64,000 nt of DNA from Actinoallomurus sp048498315 (GTDB taxonomy: Bacteria; Actinomycetota; Actinomycetes; Streptosporangiales; Streptosporangiaceae). The translations under genes were made by a program, and so were the position numbers. The notes beneath the pieces are model-generated. The model saw only the letters and a program-made list of their open reading frames with translations, searched no databases and was not told the DNA's origin. The stretch is taken from the NCBI GenBank assembly GCA_048498315.1, contig JBEHYF010000008.1:1-64000 (forward strand). Direction: 5' to 3'. Below, in pieces: positions 24,616 through 32,611 of the stretch (position 1 is its first letter; every line of letters begins with the position of its first letter).

Positions 24616-25106
24616 TGGTCGAGTACATCACGGAGCTCGTCGGCTTCGCCGTCGTCCTCTTCGTCCTGGGCCGCTGGGTCGTCCCCGTCCTCAACAAGGG
24701 GATGGCACAGCGGCAGGAGGCCATCCGGCAGCAGCTCGCCGAGGCCGAAGAGGCTAAGAAGCGGCTGGCCGTCGCGCAGGAGAAGTACAAGAACGCGCTC
24801 GCCGAGGCCCGCCGCGAGGCGGAGCGGCTGCGCGAGCGCGCCCAGCAGGAGAGCGAGGCGATCGCGGCGGAGATGCGCGAGCAGGCGCAGGCCGAGGCGC
24901 GGCGCATCGTCGAGCAGGCGCACCAGCAGATCGAGGCCGACCACCAGCAGACGCTGAACAGGCTGCGGACCACGGTCGGCCGGCTGACCGCGGAGCTGGC
25001 GGCCGAGGTCGTCCAAGAGGCGCTCAAGGACGACGTGCGACAGAACCGCGTCATCGACCGCATCCTCGACGAGATCGAGGTGCGCGACAAGGTGGCCGTC
25101 CGATGA
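24615..25106 (+). CDS. Second b-type (b-prime) ATP synthase subunit
   Basis: 163 residues: an N-terminal membrane helix (ITELVGFAVVLFVLGRWVVPVL) and a coiled coil (MAQRQEAIRQQLAEAEEAKK and onwards), ending DEIEVRDKVAVR. It is not a copy of the preceding AtpF; it resembles the N-terminal b domain of the mycobacterial b-delta fusion protein (AtpH/Rv1307 type), in the same gene position. Here it is a separate gene overlapping the delta gene by 4 bases (ATGA). The peripheral stalk is therefore probably a b/b-prime heterodimer. Confidence 0.88.
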   Translation: MVEYITELVGFAVVLFVLGRWVVPVLNKGMAQRQEAIRQQLAEAEEAKKRLAVAQEKYKNALAEARREAERLRERAQQESEAIAAEMREQAQAEARRIVEQAHQQIEADHQQTLNRLRTTVGRLTAELAAEVVQEALKDDVRQNRVIDRILDEIEVRDKVAVR

Positions 25107-25918
25107 GGGGCACGAGCCGGACGTCGCTGGCCGACGCCAAGGACCGGCTGGAGTCCCTCCTGTCGTCGGGCGATCCGGCGACGCTGGGCGACGAGCTCTT
25201 CGCGCTGCTGCACGTGCTCGACCGCGAGCACGTGCTGCGCCGCGCGGTGTCAGATCCGGCGCAGCCGGCCGACCGGCGGGCGGCGGTCCTGTCCGCCGTG
25301 CTCGACGGCAAGATCGCGGCGGGTACCCTCGACTTCGCCGCCGAGCTGGTGCGGCTGCGCTGGGCCCGTTCGATCGATCTGACCGACGCGATCGAGGAAC
25401 TCGCGGTGATCGCCGAGGCGGCGAGCGCCGAGGCGGCCCGGCGGCTGGACGACCTGGAGGACGAGCTGTTCCGGTTCGGCCGGATCGTCGAGGGCGAGCC
25501 GCGGCTGCGGGGGGCGCTGGTCGACCCGCGCGTCCCGGCCGACCGCAAGGCCGCGCTGCTGGCCGAGCTACTGGAGGGCAAGGTCACCCCGGCGACGCTG
25601 CGCCTCGTGACGGAGGCCGCGACACACCCGCGGGGACATAGTCTTGAGCGTGTGCTCACGGCGTACGGCCGCATCGCGGCCGAGCGCCGCAACCGCCTCG
25701 TCGCCGTCGTCCGCACGGCGGTGGAGCTGAGTGAGCGGCAGAAGACGCGGCTGGCCGCGGCGCTCGCCGCACAGTACGGCCGCGATGTTCACCTGAACAT
25801 TGAGGTCGATCCTTCCGTTCTGGGCGGTATGTCGATCCAGATCGGGGATGAGGAAATCGACGGCACCATCGTTCGCCGGCTGGGAGACGTCCGCCGGCGG
25901 ATCGAGCGGGCGAGCTGA
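25103..25918 (+). CDS. atpH: ATP synthase subunit delta
   Basis: 271 residues, longer than the ~180 of most bacteria. The N-terminal ~90 residues (SLADAKDRLESLLSSGDP onwards) precede the usual delta/OSCP domain, whose C-terminus is IEVDPSVLGGMSIQIGDEEIDGTIVRRL. This long form matches actinobacterial delta (271 aa in Streptomyces, from memory) and the C-terminal part of the mycobacterial b-delta fusion. It joins the top of F1 to the stalk. Confidence 0.94.
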   Translation: MRGTSRTSLADAKDRLESLLSSGDPATLGDELFALLHVLDREHVLRRAVSDPAQPADRRAAVLSAVLDGKIAAGTLDFAAELVRLRWARSIDLTDAIEELAVIAEAASAEAARRLDDLEDELFRFGRIVEGEPRLRGALVDPRVPADRKAALLAELLEGKVTPATLRLVTEAATHPRGHSLERVLTAYGRIAAERRNRLVAVVRTAVELSERQKTRLAAALAAQYGRDVHLNIEVDPSVLGGMSIQIGDEEIDGTIVRRLGDVRRRIERAS

Positions 25919-25955
25919 TACCAAGCATCGGACTCACGGAGAGAGACGAAGAAGA

Positions 25956-27593
25956 ATGGCGGAGCTGACGATCCGGCCGGAGGAGATCCGGGGCGCGCTC
26001 GAGCGCTTCGTCCAGGCGTACGAGCCGGAGACCGCCGCGCGCGAGGAGGTCGGGACCGTCGTCGAATGCTTCGACGGCATCGCCTTCGTCGAGGGCCTGC
26101 CCTCGGCGATGGCGAACGAGCTCCTTGAGTTCGAGGACGGCACGCGCGGCATCGCACTGAACCTCGACGTCCGGCAGATCGGTGTCGTCATCCTGGGCGA
26201 CTTTTCCAAGATCGAAGAAGGCCAGCAGGTCCGCCGTACCGGCGACGTCCTGTCGGTCCCCGTCGGTGACGGCTACCTGGGCCGCGTCGTCGACTCGCTG
26301 GGCAACCCCATCGACGGCAAGGGCGAGATCGAGACCGAGACACGGCGTGAGCTGGAGCTGCAGGCGCCCGGCGTCATGCAGCGCCAGCCCGTGAACGAGC
26401 CGCTGCAGACCGGGATCAAGGCGATCGACGCCCTGACGCCGATCGGCCGCGGCCAGCGCCAGCTCATCATCGGCGACCGGCAGACGGGCAAGACCACGGT
26501 CGCGATCGACACGATCTTGAACCAGCGGCAGAACTGGGAGAGCGGCGACCCGAGCAAGCAGGTCCGCTGCATCTACGTCGCCATCGGCCAGAAGGGCTCG
26601 ACGATCGCGCAGGTGCGGGCCACCCTTGAGGAGGCCGGCGCGCTGGAGTACACCACGATCGTGGCGGCCCCGGCGTCCGAGCCCGCGGGCTTCAAGTACA
26701 TCGCGCCCTACACCGGCTCGGCCATCGGCCAGCACTGGATGTACCAGGGCAAGCACGTGCTGATCGTGTTCGACGACCTGTCCAAGCAGGCCGAGTCCTA
26801 CCGCGCGGTCTCGCTGCTGCTGCGCCGCCCGCCGGGCCGCGAGGCCTACCCCGGCGACGTGTTCTACCTGCACTCGCGGCTGCTGGAACGGTGCGCGAAG
26901 CTGTCGGACGACATGGGCGCCGGCTCGATGACGGGTCTGCCGATCATCGAGACCAAGGGCAACGACGTGTCGGCCTACATCCCGACCAACGTCATCTCCA
27001 TCACCGACGGGCAGGTCTTCCTGGAGACCGACCTGTTCAACCAGGGTGTGCGGCCGGCCATCAACGTGGGCATCTCGGTGTCCCGCGTCGGCGGCGCCGC
27101 GATGACCAAGGCGATGAAGAAGGCCACCAGCAACCTGAAGCTGTACCTGTCGCAGTACCGCGACCTGGAGGCGTTCGCCGCGTTCGCGTCCGACCTCGAC
27201 GCGGCGTCGCGCGCCCAGCTCGACCGCGGCGCCCGCCTGGTCGAGCTGCTCAAGCAGCCGCAGAACCACCCGTTCCCGATGGAGCAGCAGGTCGTCTCGA
27301 TCTGGGCCGGCACCGGCGGCGAGCTGGACGACGTGCCGATCGAGGACATCCGCCGGTTCGAGAGCGAGTTCCTCGACCACCTGCGCCGCAGCGACCCCTC
27401 GGTGCTCGACACCATCCGGGAGACCGGACGGTTCGAAGACGACATCGCGGGCAAGCTCAAGGACCTCATGGCGGAGTTCAAGAAGGGCTTCGAGACCACC
27501 AACCACGGTCCGCTGATCCAGGAGCAGCCGGTCGAGGCGATCGACGAGGATGACGTGGAGCAGGAGAAGATCACCCGCGTGAGGAAGAAGTAA
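25956..27593 (+). CDS. atpA: ATP synthase subunit alpha
   Basis: 545 residues; ATG at 25956 (MAELTIRPEEIRGAL) after a purine-rich site. Non-catalytic nucleotide-binding subunit with P-loop GDRQTGKT and the SYRAVSLLLRRPPGREAYPGDVFYLHSRLLER region; RVGGAAMTKAMKK follows. The C-terminal extension (EQPVEAIDEDDVEQEKITRVRKK) beyond the usual ~505 residues is like that of mycobacterial alpha, where it suppresses ATP hydrolysis (established for mycobacteria; inference here). Confidence 0.98.
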   Translation: MAELTIRPEEIRGALERFVQAYEPETAAREEVGTVVECFDGIAFVEGLPSAMANELLEFEDGTRGIALNLDVRQIGVVILGDFSKIEEGQQVRRTGDVLSVPVGDGYLGRVVDSLGNPIDGKGEIETETRRELELQAPGVMQRQPVNEPLQTGIKAIDALTPIGRGQRQLIIGDRQTGKTTVAIDTILNQRQNWESGDPSKQVRCIYVAIGQKGSTIAQVRATLEEAGALEYTTIVAAPASEPAGFKYIAPYTGSAIGQHWMYQGKHVLIVFDDLSKQAESYRAVSLLLRRPPGREAYPGDVFYLHSRLLERCAKLSDDMGAGSMTGLPIIETKGNDVSAYIPTNVISITDGQVFLETDLFNQGVRPAINVGISVSRVGGAAMTKAMKKATSNLKLYLSQYRDLEAFAAFASDLDAASRAQLDRGARLVELLKQPQNHPFPMEQQVVSIWAGTGGELDDVPIEDIRRFESEFLDHLRRSDPSVLDTIRETGRFEDDIAGKLKDLMAEFKKGFETTNHGPLIQEQPVEAIDEDDVEQEKITRVRKK

Positions 27594-27596
27594 CGC

Positions 27597-28517
27597 ATGG
27601 GTGCCCAGCTTCGGGTGGTACGGCGCCGCATCGCCACGACGAAGTCGATGGCGAAGATCACGCGGGCGCAGGAGCTCATCGCGTCGTCGCGCATCGTCAA
27701 GGCACAGCAGCGGGTGGCCGCCTCGGCGCCGTACGCCCGGCAGATCACCCGCGCCATCTCGGCGCTGGTGAGCCACAATGCCGGCTCGGGCCATCCGCTG
27801 CTGACCGAAAAGCCGGAGAGCACGCGCAGCGCGGTGCTGCTGATCACCAGCGACCGCGGGTTCTGCGGCGGCTACAACGCCAACGTCATCCGCGAGGCCG
27901 AGCGCACCATGGCGTTGCTGCGGGAGCAGGGCAAGGAGCCCGTCCCGTACATCGTCGGCCGCAAGGGCATCGGCTGGTACCGCTTCCGCGGCCGTGAGTT
28001 CGCCGCCGAGTGGAACGGGTTCAGCGACAGCCCGCGCTACGAGAACGCCGAGGCCATCGGCGAGACGCTCGTGGAGGACTTCCTCAAGCCGGCCGACGAG
28101 GGCGGCCTCGGGGAGATCCACGTGGTGTACACCGAGTTCGTCTCGATGCTCACGCAGCGGCCCGAGGTGCACCGTCTCCTTCCGCTGGAGGTCGAGGAGG
28201 CCGACGAGGAGGAGGCGGAGCGGCGGACCGGGGCGATGGCCCTGTACGAGTTCGAGCCGTCGGCCGACGAGGTGCTCGACGCGCTGCTGCCGCACTACAT
28301 CCAGAGCCGCATCTGGCACATGCTGCTGCAGGCGGCGGCCTCCGAGCACGCCCAGCGCCGCCGCGCGATGAAGTCGGCGACCGACAACGCCAACGAGGTG
28401 ATCGAGGACCTGACGCGGGAGGCGAACCAGGCCCGCCAGGCCGAGATCACGCAGGAAATCAGCGAAATCGTCGGTGGCGCCAACGCGCTAGCCGAGACCT
28501 CCGCGGGGAGTGAGTGA
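27597..28517 (+). CDS. atpG: ATP synthase subunit gamma
   Basis: 306 residues, the rotating central shaft. It begins MGAQLRVVRRRIATTKSMAKITRAQELIASSR, the family N-terminus, has TSDRGFCGGYNANVIREAE in the Rossmann-like part and ends with the long C-terminal helix (RRRAMKSATDNANEVIEDL). A Glu-rich loop (EEADEEEAERRTGA) lies in the middle, where actinobacterial gamma carries an extra loop. 3 bases after atpA. Confidence 0.97.
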   Translation: MGAQLRVVRRRIATTKSMAKITRAQELIASSRIVKAQQRVAASAPYARQITRAISALVSHNAGSGHPLLTEKPESTRSAVLLITSDRGFCGGYNANVIREAERTMALLREQGKEPVPYIVGRKGIGWYRFRGREFAAEWNGFSDSPRYENAEAIGETLVEDFLKPADEGGLGEIHVVYTEFVSMLTQRPEVHRLLPLEVEEADEEEAERRTGAMALYEFEPSADEVLDALLPHYIQSRIWHMLLQAAASEHAQRRRAMKSATDNANEVIEDLTREANQARQAEITQEISEIVGGANALAETSAGSE

Positions 28518-28525
28518 GAGTCACG

Positions 28526-29956
28526 ATGACTGCTTCAGTGGAAACCGCCACGGCGACGGGCCGGGTGGCCCGCGTCACCGGCGCCGTCGTCGACGTGGAG
28601 TTCCCCGTCGAGGCGATGCCGGAGATCTACAACGCGTTGCAGATCGAGGTCACGCTCGGCGAGCAGACCCGGAAGCTGACCCTGGAGGTCGCCCAGCACA
28701 TCGGCGACAACATGGTCCGCGCGATCTCGCTGCAGCCGACCGACGGCCTCGTCCGCGGCGCGCCGGTGGTCAACACCGGCGGCCCGATCTCGGTGCCGGT
28801 CGGCGACGTCGTCAAGGGCCACGTGTTCAACACGATCGGCGACTCCCTGGACGTGCCGACCTCGTCGCTGAAGATCGAGGAGCGCTGGCCGATCCACCGG
28901 CACGCGCCCGCGTTCGACCAGCTGGAGAGCAAGACCGAGATCCTGGAGACCGGCATCAAGGTCATCGACCTGCTCACCCCTTATGTGAAGGGCGGGAAGA
29001 TCGGCCTGTTCGGTGGTGCCGGCGTGGGCAAGACGGTGCTCATCCAGGAGATGATCACCCGTGTCGCCCGCAACCACCGGGGCACTTCGGTGTTCGCCGG
29101 CGTGGGCGAGCGCACCCGTGAGGGCACCGACCTCCTCCTGGAGATGAAGGAGGCCAACGTCCTCAAGGACACCGCCCTCGTGTTCGGCCAGATGGACGAG
29201 CCGCCGGGCACCCGTCTGCGGGTCGCGCTGTCCGCGCTGACGATGGCGGAGTACTTCCGCGACGTGCAGAACCAGGACGTGCTGCTGTTCATCGACAACA
29301 TCTTCCGGTTCACCCAGGCGGGCTCTGAGGTGTCCACGCTGCTCGGCCGCATGCCGTCCGCGGTGGGCTACCAGCCGACCCTGGCCGACGAGATGGGCGA
29401 GCTGCAGGAGCGGATCACCTCGACCCGCGGTCACTCGATCACCTCGATGCAGGCGATCTACGTGCCCGCGGACGACATCACCGACCCGGCGCCGCACACC
29501 ACGTTCGCGCACCTCGACGCGACAACGGTGCTCTCGCGGGCGATCACGGAGAAGGGCATCTACCCGGCGGTGGACCCGCTCGACTCCACGTCCCGCATCA
29601 TGGACCCGACGATCCTGGGCCAGGAGCACTACGACGTCGCGCAGGAGGTGATCCGGATCCTCCAGCGGTACAAGGAGCTCCAGGACATCATCTCCCTGCT
29701 CGGCATCGACGAGCTGTCCGAAGAGGACAAGATCACGGTGGAGCGGGCGCGGCGCATCGAGCGCTTCCTGTCGCACCCGATGTACATGGCCGAGGCGTTC
29801 ACCGGCCAGCCCGGCGAGACCGTCCCGCTCACGGACACGGTGGCGTCGTTCAAGGCCATCACCGAGGGCAAGTACGACCACCTCCCGGAGCAGGCGTTCT
29901 TCATGGTCGGCGACATCGAGCAGGCCGAGAAGAAGGCCCAGGAGCTGCAGAAGTAA
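28526..29956 (+). CDS. atpD: ATP synthase subunit beta
   Basis: 476 residues, the catalytic subunit. P-loop GGAGVGKTVLIQEM, the catalytic GERTREG and the Walker B LLFIDNIFRFTQAGSEVS; the DELSEED-type loop is present as IDELSEEDKITV. ATG at 28526 (MTASVETATATGRVARV) is chosen from family N-termini; a GTG at 28514, with GGGGAG closer to it, would add four residues. Confidence 0.98.
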   Translation: MTASVETATATGRVARVTGAVVDVEFPVEAMPEIYNALQIEVTLGEQTRKLTLEVAQHIGDNMVRAISLQPTDGLVRGAPVVNTGGPISVPVGDVVKGHVFNTIGDSLDVPTSSLKIEERWPIHRHAPAFDQLESKTEILETGIKVIDLLTPYVKGGKIGLFGGAGVGKTVLIQEMITRVARNHRGTSVFAGVGERTREGTDLLLEMKEANVLKDTALVFGQMDEPPGTRLRVALSALTMAEYFRDVQNQDVLLFIDNIFRFTQAGSEVSTLLGRMPSAVGYQPTLADEMGELQERITSTRGHSITSMQAIYVPADDITDPAPHTTFAHLDATTVLSRAITEKGIYPAVDPLDSTSRIMDPTILGQEHYDVAQEVIRILQRYKELQDIISLLGIDELSEEDKITVERARRIERFLSHPMYMAEAFTGQPGETVPLTDTVASFKAITEGKYDHLPEQAFFMVGDIEQAEKKAQELQK

Positions 29957-29983
29957 CGCCCGCGGGCGTCCGAAGGAGATCAA

Positions 29984-30376
29984 GTGGCAACTCTGCGCGT
30001 CGAGCTCGTCTCACCGGAACGTGAGATCTGGGCCGGCGAAGCCGATATGGTCATCGCCAGGACCACCGAGGGCGAGATCGGCATCCTGCCCGACCACGCG
30101 CCGCTGCTCGGCCTGCTCGCCGACGGCAGCGTCGTGCGGATCGATCCGGCGGGCGGCGAGGGCGAGAGCGTCGCCGCGATGGTCTTCGGCGGCTTCTTCT
30201 CTGTGGCCTCCAACGAGGTGTCGATCCTCGCCGAGTACGCGGAGCTGGGCGGCGAGGTCGATATCGCCGCCGCCCGCGCCGAGTACGAGAGGGCGGCCGG
30301 CCAGGCGGGCGAGGAGGCGGCGCTCGTGCAGCGTCGCGCCCAGGCGCGGCTGCGGGCCGCCGGCCAAGAGGTCTGA
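29984..30376 (+). CDS. atpC: ATP synthase subunit epsilon
   Basis: 130 residues; GTG start with GAAGGAG upstream. N-terminal beta-sandwich (LRVELVSPEREIWAGEADMVIARTTEGEIGILPDHAPLLGLL) and a two-helix C-terminal domain. It couples gamma to the c-ring and can inhibit hydrolysis. Last core gene of the atp operon. Confidence 0.96.
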   Translation: MATLRVELVSPEREIWAGEADMVIARTTEGEIGILPDHAPLLGLLADGSVVRIDPAGGEGESVAAMVFGGFFSVASNEVSILAEYAELGGEVDIAAARAEYERAAGQAGEEAALVQRRAQARLRAAGQEV

Positions 30377-30407
30377 TCGGCGCCATTCACACGGGAAGCA
30401 GGGGGGA

Positions 30408-30845
30408 GTGGGCGAGTTCCTGGCTCTGGGCATCGGCGAGGTGCTCGCCGCCATCCTCCTGGTGGTCGTGGTCGTGTTCGCCGTGCTGTCGCTGCGGCGC
30501 TGGCTGCTCGAACGCCCCGGCGGCACGGTCGAGTGCAGCCTGCGCGAACCCGGCCGCCGCAGCGTGTGGCGCCTCGGCATCGGCCGCTACAGCGGTGACG
30601 ATCTGCTCTGGTTCGCGATCTTCGGACTACGGCTCCGTCCCCGGCGGGTGGTCCACCGCCGGGGCCTCGTCGTTGCCGGCCGCCGCAAGCCGGAGGCCGA
30701 CGAGGAGGCCGCGCTGCATCCCGACGCGGGCATCGTCGAGCTGCGCGACGACGCCGGCACCGTGGAGCTGGCCATGAGCGGCGCCGCGCTCACCGGCTTC
30801 CTCGCCTGGCTGGAGTCGGCCCCACCCGGCCCGCCGGTCGCCTGA
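30408..30845 (+). CDS. DUF2550 membrane-anchored protein
   Basis: 145 residues; GTG with a GGGGGG purine tract upstream. One N-terminal membrane helix (GEVLAAILLVVVVVFAVLSL), then a basic segment beginning LRRWLLERPGGTVECSLR and a small soluble beta-rich domain. This is the DUF2550 family that follows atpC in many actinobacteria (Rv1312 position, from memory). Function unknown; conserved linkage suggests a membrane-linked role. It is 31 bases after atpC and probably in the operon. Confidence 0.85.
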   Translation: MGEFLALGIGEVLAAILLVVVVVFAVLSLRRWLLERPGGTVECSLREPGRRSVWRLGIGRYSGDDLLWFAIFGLRLRPRRVVHRRGLVVAGRRKPEADEEAALHPDAGIVELRDDAGTVELAMSGAALTGFLAWLESAPPGPPVA

Positions 30846-30973
30846 CGCCGGAGGCCGCCCGCACCGGACCGCACCGGCAGGCGCACGTCATCCGGGCAGT
30901 CAGGGCGCGTACCGGCACGCGGACCGGTCGTGGGGAAACCGCACCGCGGCGCCTCGCGCCCGCCGGCGCGGGT

Positions 30974-31567
30974 TCAGCGCTCGCCGCCGGGCTTCCACAG
31001 CACCTCGCCGCGCTCGGCGTTGGCCGCCCGCGCGAGGATGAACAGCAGATCGGACAGCCGGTTGAGGTAGCGCGCGGTCAGCGGGTTGGTGTCCTCGTGC
31101 GCCTCCAGCGCGGCCCAGGCGGACCGCTCGGCGCGCCGCGTCACGGTGCGCGCCGTATGCAGGAGGGCGGCGCCCGGGGTGCCGCCGGGCAGGACGAAGC
31201 TGCGCAGCTTGCGCAGGCCGGCGTTGTGGGCGTCGCAGTCGGCCTCCAGCCGGGTGATGTAATCCTCGGTCACCCGCAGCGGCGGGAACTTCGGGTCGGG
31301 GACCACGGGGACGCACAGGTCGGCGCCGACGTCGAACAGCTCGTTCTGCACGCGGCCGAGCAGCGCGGTGACGTCTTCGGGCAGGTCGCCGAGGGCGATG
31401 GCGACGCCGATCGCGCAGTTGGCCTCCTCGACGTCGGCGTAGGCGGCCAGGCGCAGGTCGGTCTTTGCCGTCCGGCTCATGTCGCCGAGGTTGGTGGTGC
31501 CGTCGTCACCGGTCCGCGTGTAGATCTTGGAAAGGACGACGGGCTGGTCGTCGCGCTTCTTCGCCAT
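30974..31567 (-). CDS. Cob(I)alamin adenosyltransferase, PduO type
   Basis: 197 residues. It moves the adenosyl group of ATP to cob(I)alamin to make coenzyme B12. Motifs: KIYTRTGDDGTTNLGDMSR (ATP-binding N-terminus), DVEEANCAIGVA, RVQNELFDVGADLCVP and the C-terminal RYLNRLSDLLFILARAANA. The B12 cofactor it makes is needed by the IcmA mutase at 57562, and MeaB (50203) protects such mutases, so the window holds several parts of one B12-dependent acyl-CoA module. Convergent with DUF2550. Confidence 0.95.
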   Translation of the reverse strand: MAKKRDDQPVVLSKIYTRTGDDGTTNLGDMSRTAKTDLRLAAYADVEEANCAIGVAIALGDLPEDVTALLGRVQNELFDVGADLCVPVVPDPKFPPLRVTEDYITRLEADCDAHNAGLRKLRSFVLPGGTPGAALLHTARTVTRRAERSAWAALEAHEDTNPLTARYLNRLSDLLFILARAANAERGEVLWKPGGER

Positions 31568-31611
31568 GCCGTCACCCTAACGACCGCCCGGCCCGGGACG
31601 AGCGGGGACGG

Positions 31612-31756
31612 GGCGGGCAGAGCCTGGGCGAACGGGACCGGATGGGCAGGGCCTGGGCGAACGGGACCGGGGTGAGCAGGCCCTGGGCGGACAGGGCCTG
31701 GGCGGGCAGGGCCTGGGCGGGCAGGGCCTGGGCGGGCAGGGCCTGGGCGGGCAGAG
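31612..31756 (+). repeat. GC-rich minisatellite upstream of the XRE gene
   Basis: Two ~29-bp units (31623-31651, 31652-31680), both starting CCTGGGCGAACGGGACCGG, are followed by five 15-bp units of CCTGGGCGGGCAGGG type (31682-31756). It ends 6 bases before the XRE operator. It is read as protein-like Gly/Gln/Arg runs in several frames, but none is a credible gene. Confidence 0.85.
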
Positions 31757-31761
31757 CGTTC

Positions 31762-31809
31762 GATGCAAAGCTCGCTTGACACGCTCCGATGTCAAGCTAG
31801 CTTTACATC
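31762..31809. promoter_or_regulatory. Leaderless promoter covered by a 19-bp inverted-repeat operator
   Basis: The arms GATGCAAAGCTCGCTTGAC (31762-31780) and GTCAAGCTAGCTTTACATC (31791-31809) match at 17 of 19 positions around a 10-bp centre. A TTGACA -35 (31776-31781) and a TAGCTT -10 (31798-31803, 16-bp spacing) lie inside the repeat, and the XRE gene's ATG starts at the next base, 31810, 6 bases after the -10. This is a classic autorepressed promoter, and also leaderless. Confidence 0.85.
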
Positions 31810-32019
31810 ATGCGGAACAACGTCCGGGCGGAGCGCGTCCGCCGCGGCCTCTCCCAGGCGGAGCTTGCCTCGGTCCTCGGCGTCTCCCGGCAGACGGTGA
31901 TCTCCATCGAGAGCGGCCGCTACCTGCCGTCGCTTCCGCTCGCGTTCCGCATCGCACGGTCCTTCGCGGTTGCTGTGGAGGACATGTTCGAGCCCGATGA
32001 TGAGGAGGTCGGTCAATGA
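31810..32019 (+). CDS. Small XRE-family (Cro/C1-type) transcriptional regulator
   Basis: 69 residues, one HTH: RAERVRRGLSQAELASVLGVSRQTVISIESGRYLPSLPLAFRIARSF, ending EDMFEPDDEEVGQ, as in the YozG/PhdD-like short regulators. The start is the ATG directly after the palindromic promoter, which it probably represses. The 3' end overlaps a membrane protein gene by 4 bases, so the two are co-translated, a common regulator/DUF2178-like partner pair. Confidence 0.93.
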   Translation: MRNNVRAERVRRGLSQAELASVLGVSRQTVISIESGRYLPSLPLAFRIARSFAVAVEDMFEPDDEEVGQ

Positions 32020-32435
32020 CCAATCGGATTCCGCCGCGGCTGCGCGCGCCGATCAGGGTCGTCGTCGCCGGTGCGGTGATCACCGCGGTCGAGGTGGCCG
32101 TGCACGGCTGGGGCGCCCCCGTCTACCTCGTCCTGCTGCCGTTCGTCCTGCTGGTCGCGGCCGGCTACTACTTCTGGGGCGGGCGGGACGCCGACGCGGC
32201 CGCCCTGCTGCGCCGCGAGATGGACGAGCGCCAGCTTCTCCGGCGGCTCAGGGTGCAGGCGCTGGTCGGCAAGGTCATGAGCCTGGCCGCGGCCGTCGCC
32301 TACCTCGTGGCGTTCGGCGTGCGGGCTCCGCTCTGGCCGTTCGCGATCGCGCTCGGGCTGCCGGTGCTGACCGCCCTCGCCGGCTGGATGTTCTACCGCG
32401 ACGGCGGCTACCGGGAAGGACGAGCCGAACGCTGA
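32016..32435 (+). CDS. Small membrane protein paired with the XRE regulator
   Basis: 139 residues with about four transmembrane helices in two pairs (VVVAGAVITAVEVAVHGWG, VYLVLLPFVLLVAAGYYFWGG; VGKVMSLAAAVAYLVAFGV, WPFAIALGLPVLTALAGWMF). A charged cytoplasmic loop containing RREMDERQLLRRLRVQALVGK lies between them. The MDERQ loop resembles DUF2178-type partners of small XRE regulators (from memory). It may sense something at the membrane and hold or release the regulator; this is inference. Confidence 0.75.
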   Translation: MTNRIPPRLRAPIRVVVAGAVITAVEVAVHGWGAPVYLVLLPFVLLVAAGYYFWGGRDADAAALLRREMDERQLLRRLRVQALVGKVMSLAAAVAYLVAFGVRAPLWPFAIALGLPVLTALAGWMFYRDGGYREGRAER

Positions 32436-32548
32436 GCGCCGCCCGCGCGGGCGTGCCGCCGAACATCGGTTTCCGGCACCTCCGCGCCGGAAAGTGTGAC
32501 TCATTCGTGGCCGCTGCGCCCTTCGCACACTAGAACCGCGTTCGGGAT

Positions 32549-32563
32549 ACTGTCCGGAACAGT
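32549..32563. promoter_or_regulatory. Small dyad upstream of the GMC oxidoreductase gene
   Basis: ACTGT-CCGGA-ACAGT is a perfect 5-bp-arm inverted repeat in the promoter region of the gene at 32612; TAGTGT (32574-32579) is a possible -10. A weak operator candidate. Confidence 0.25.
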
Positions 32564-32611
32564 GCGTGATCGGTAGTGTTGCGCCGACGTTTTCGAGCCC
32601 AGGAGGCGGCC

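Noticed and set aside
24615..25106. Simple duplicate of atpF
   Set aside because: Sequence beyond the general helix-plus-coiled-coil plan differs from AtpF and matches the mycobacterial fusion N-terminus better.
25656..28349. 897-codon minus-strand frame opposite atpH-atpA-atpG
   Set aside because: Pure antisense shadow across three essential, well-conserved genes.
31612..31756. CRISPR array or a Gly/Gln-repeat protein gene
   Set aside because: The repeats are contiguous with no unique spacers, no cas genes are present, and no frame has a start with RBS.
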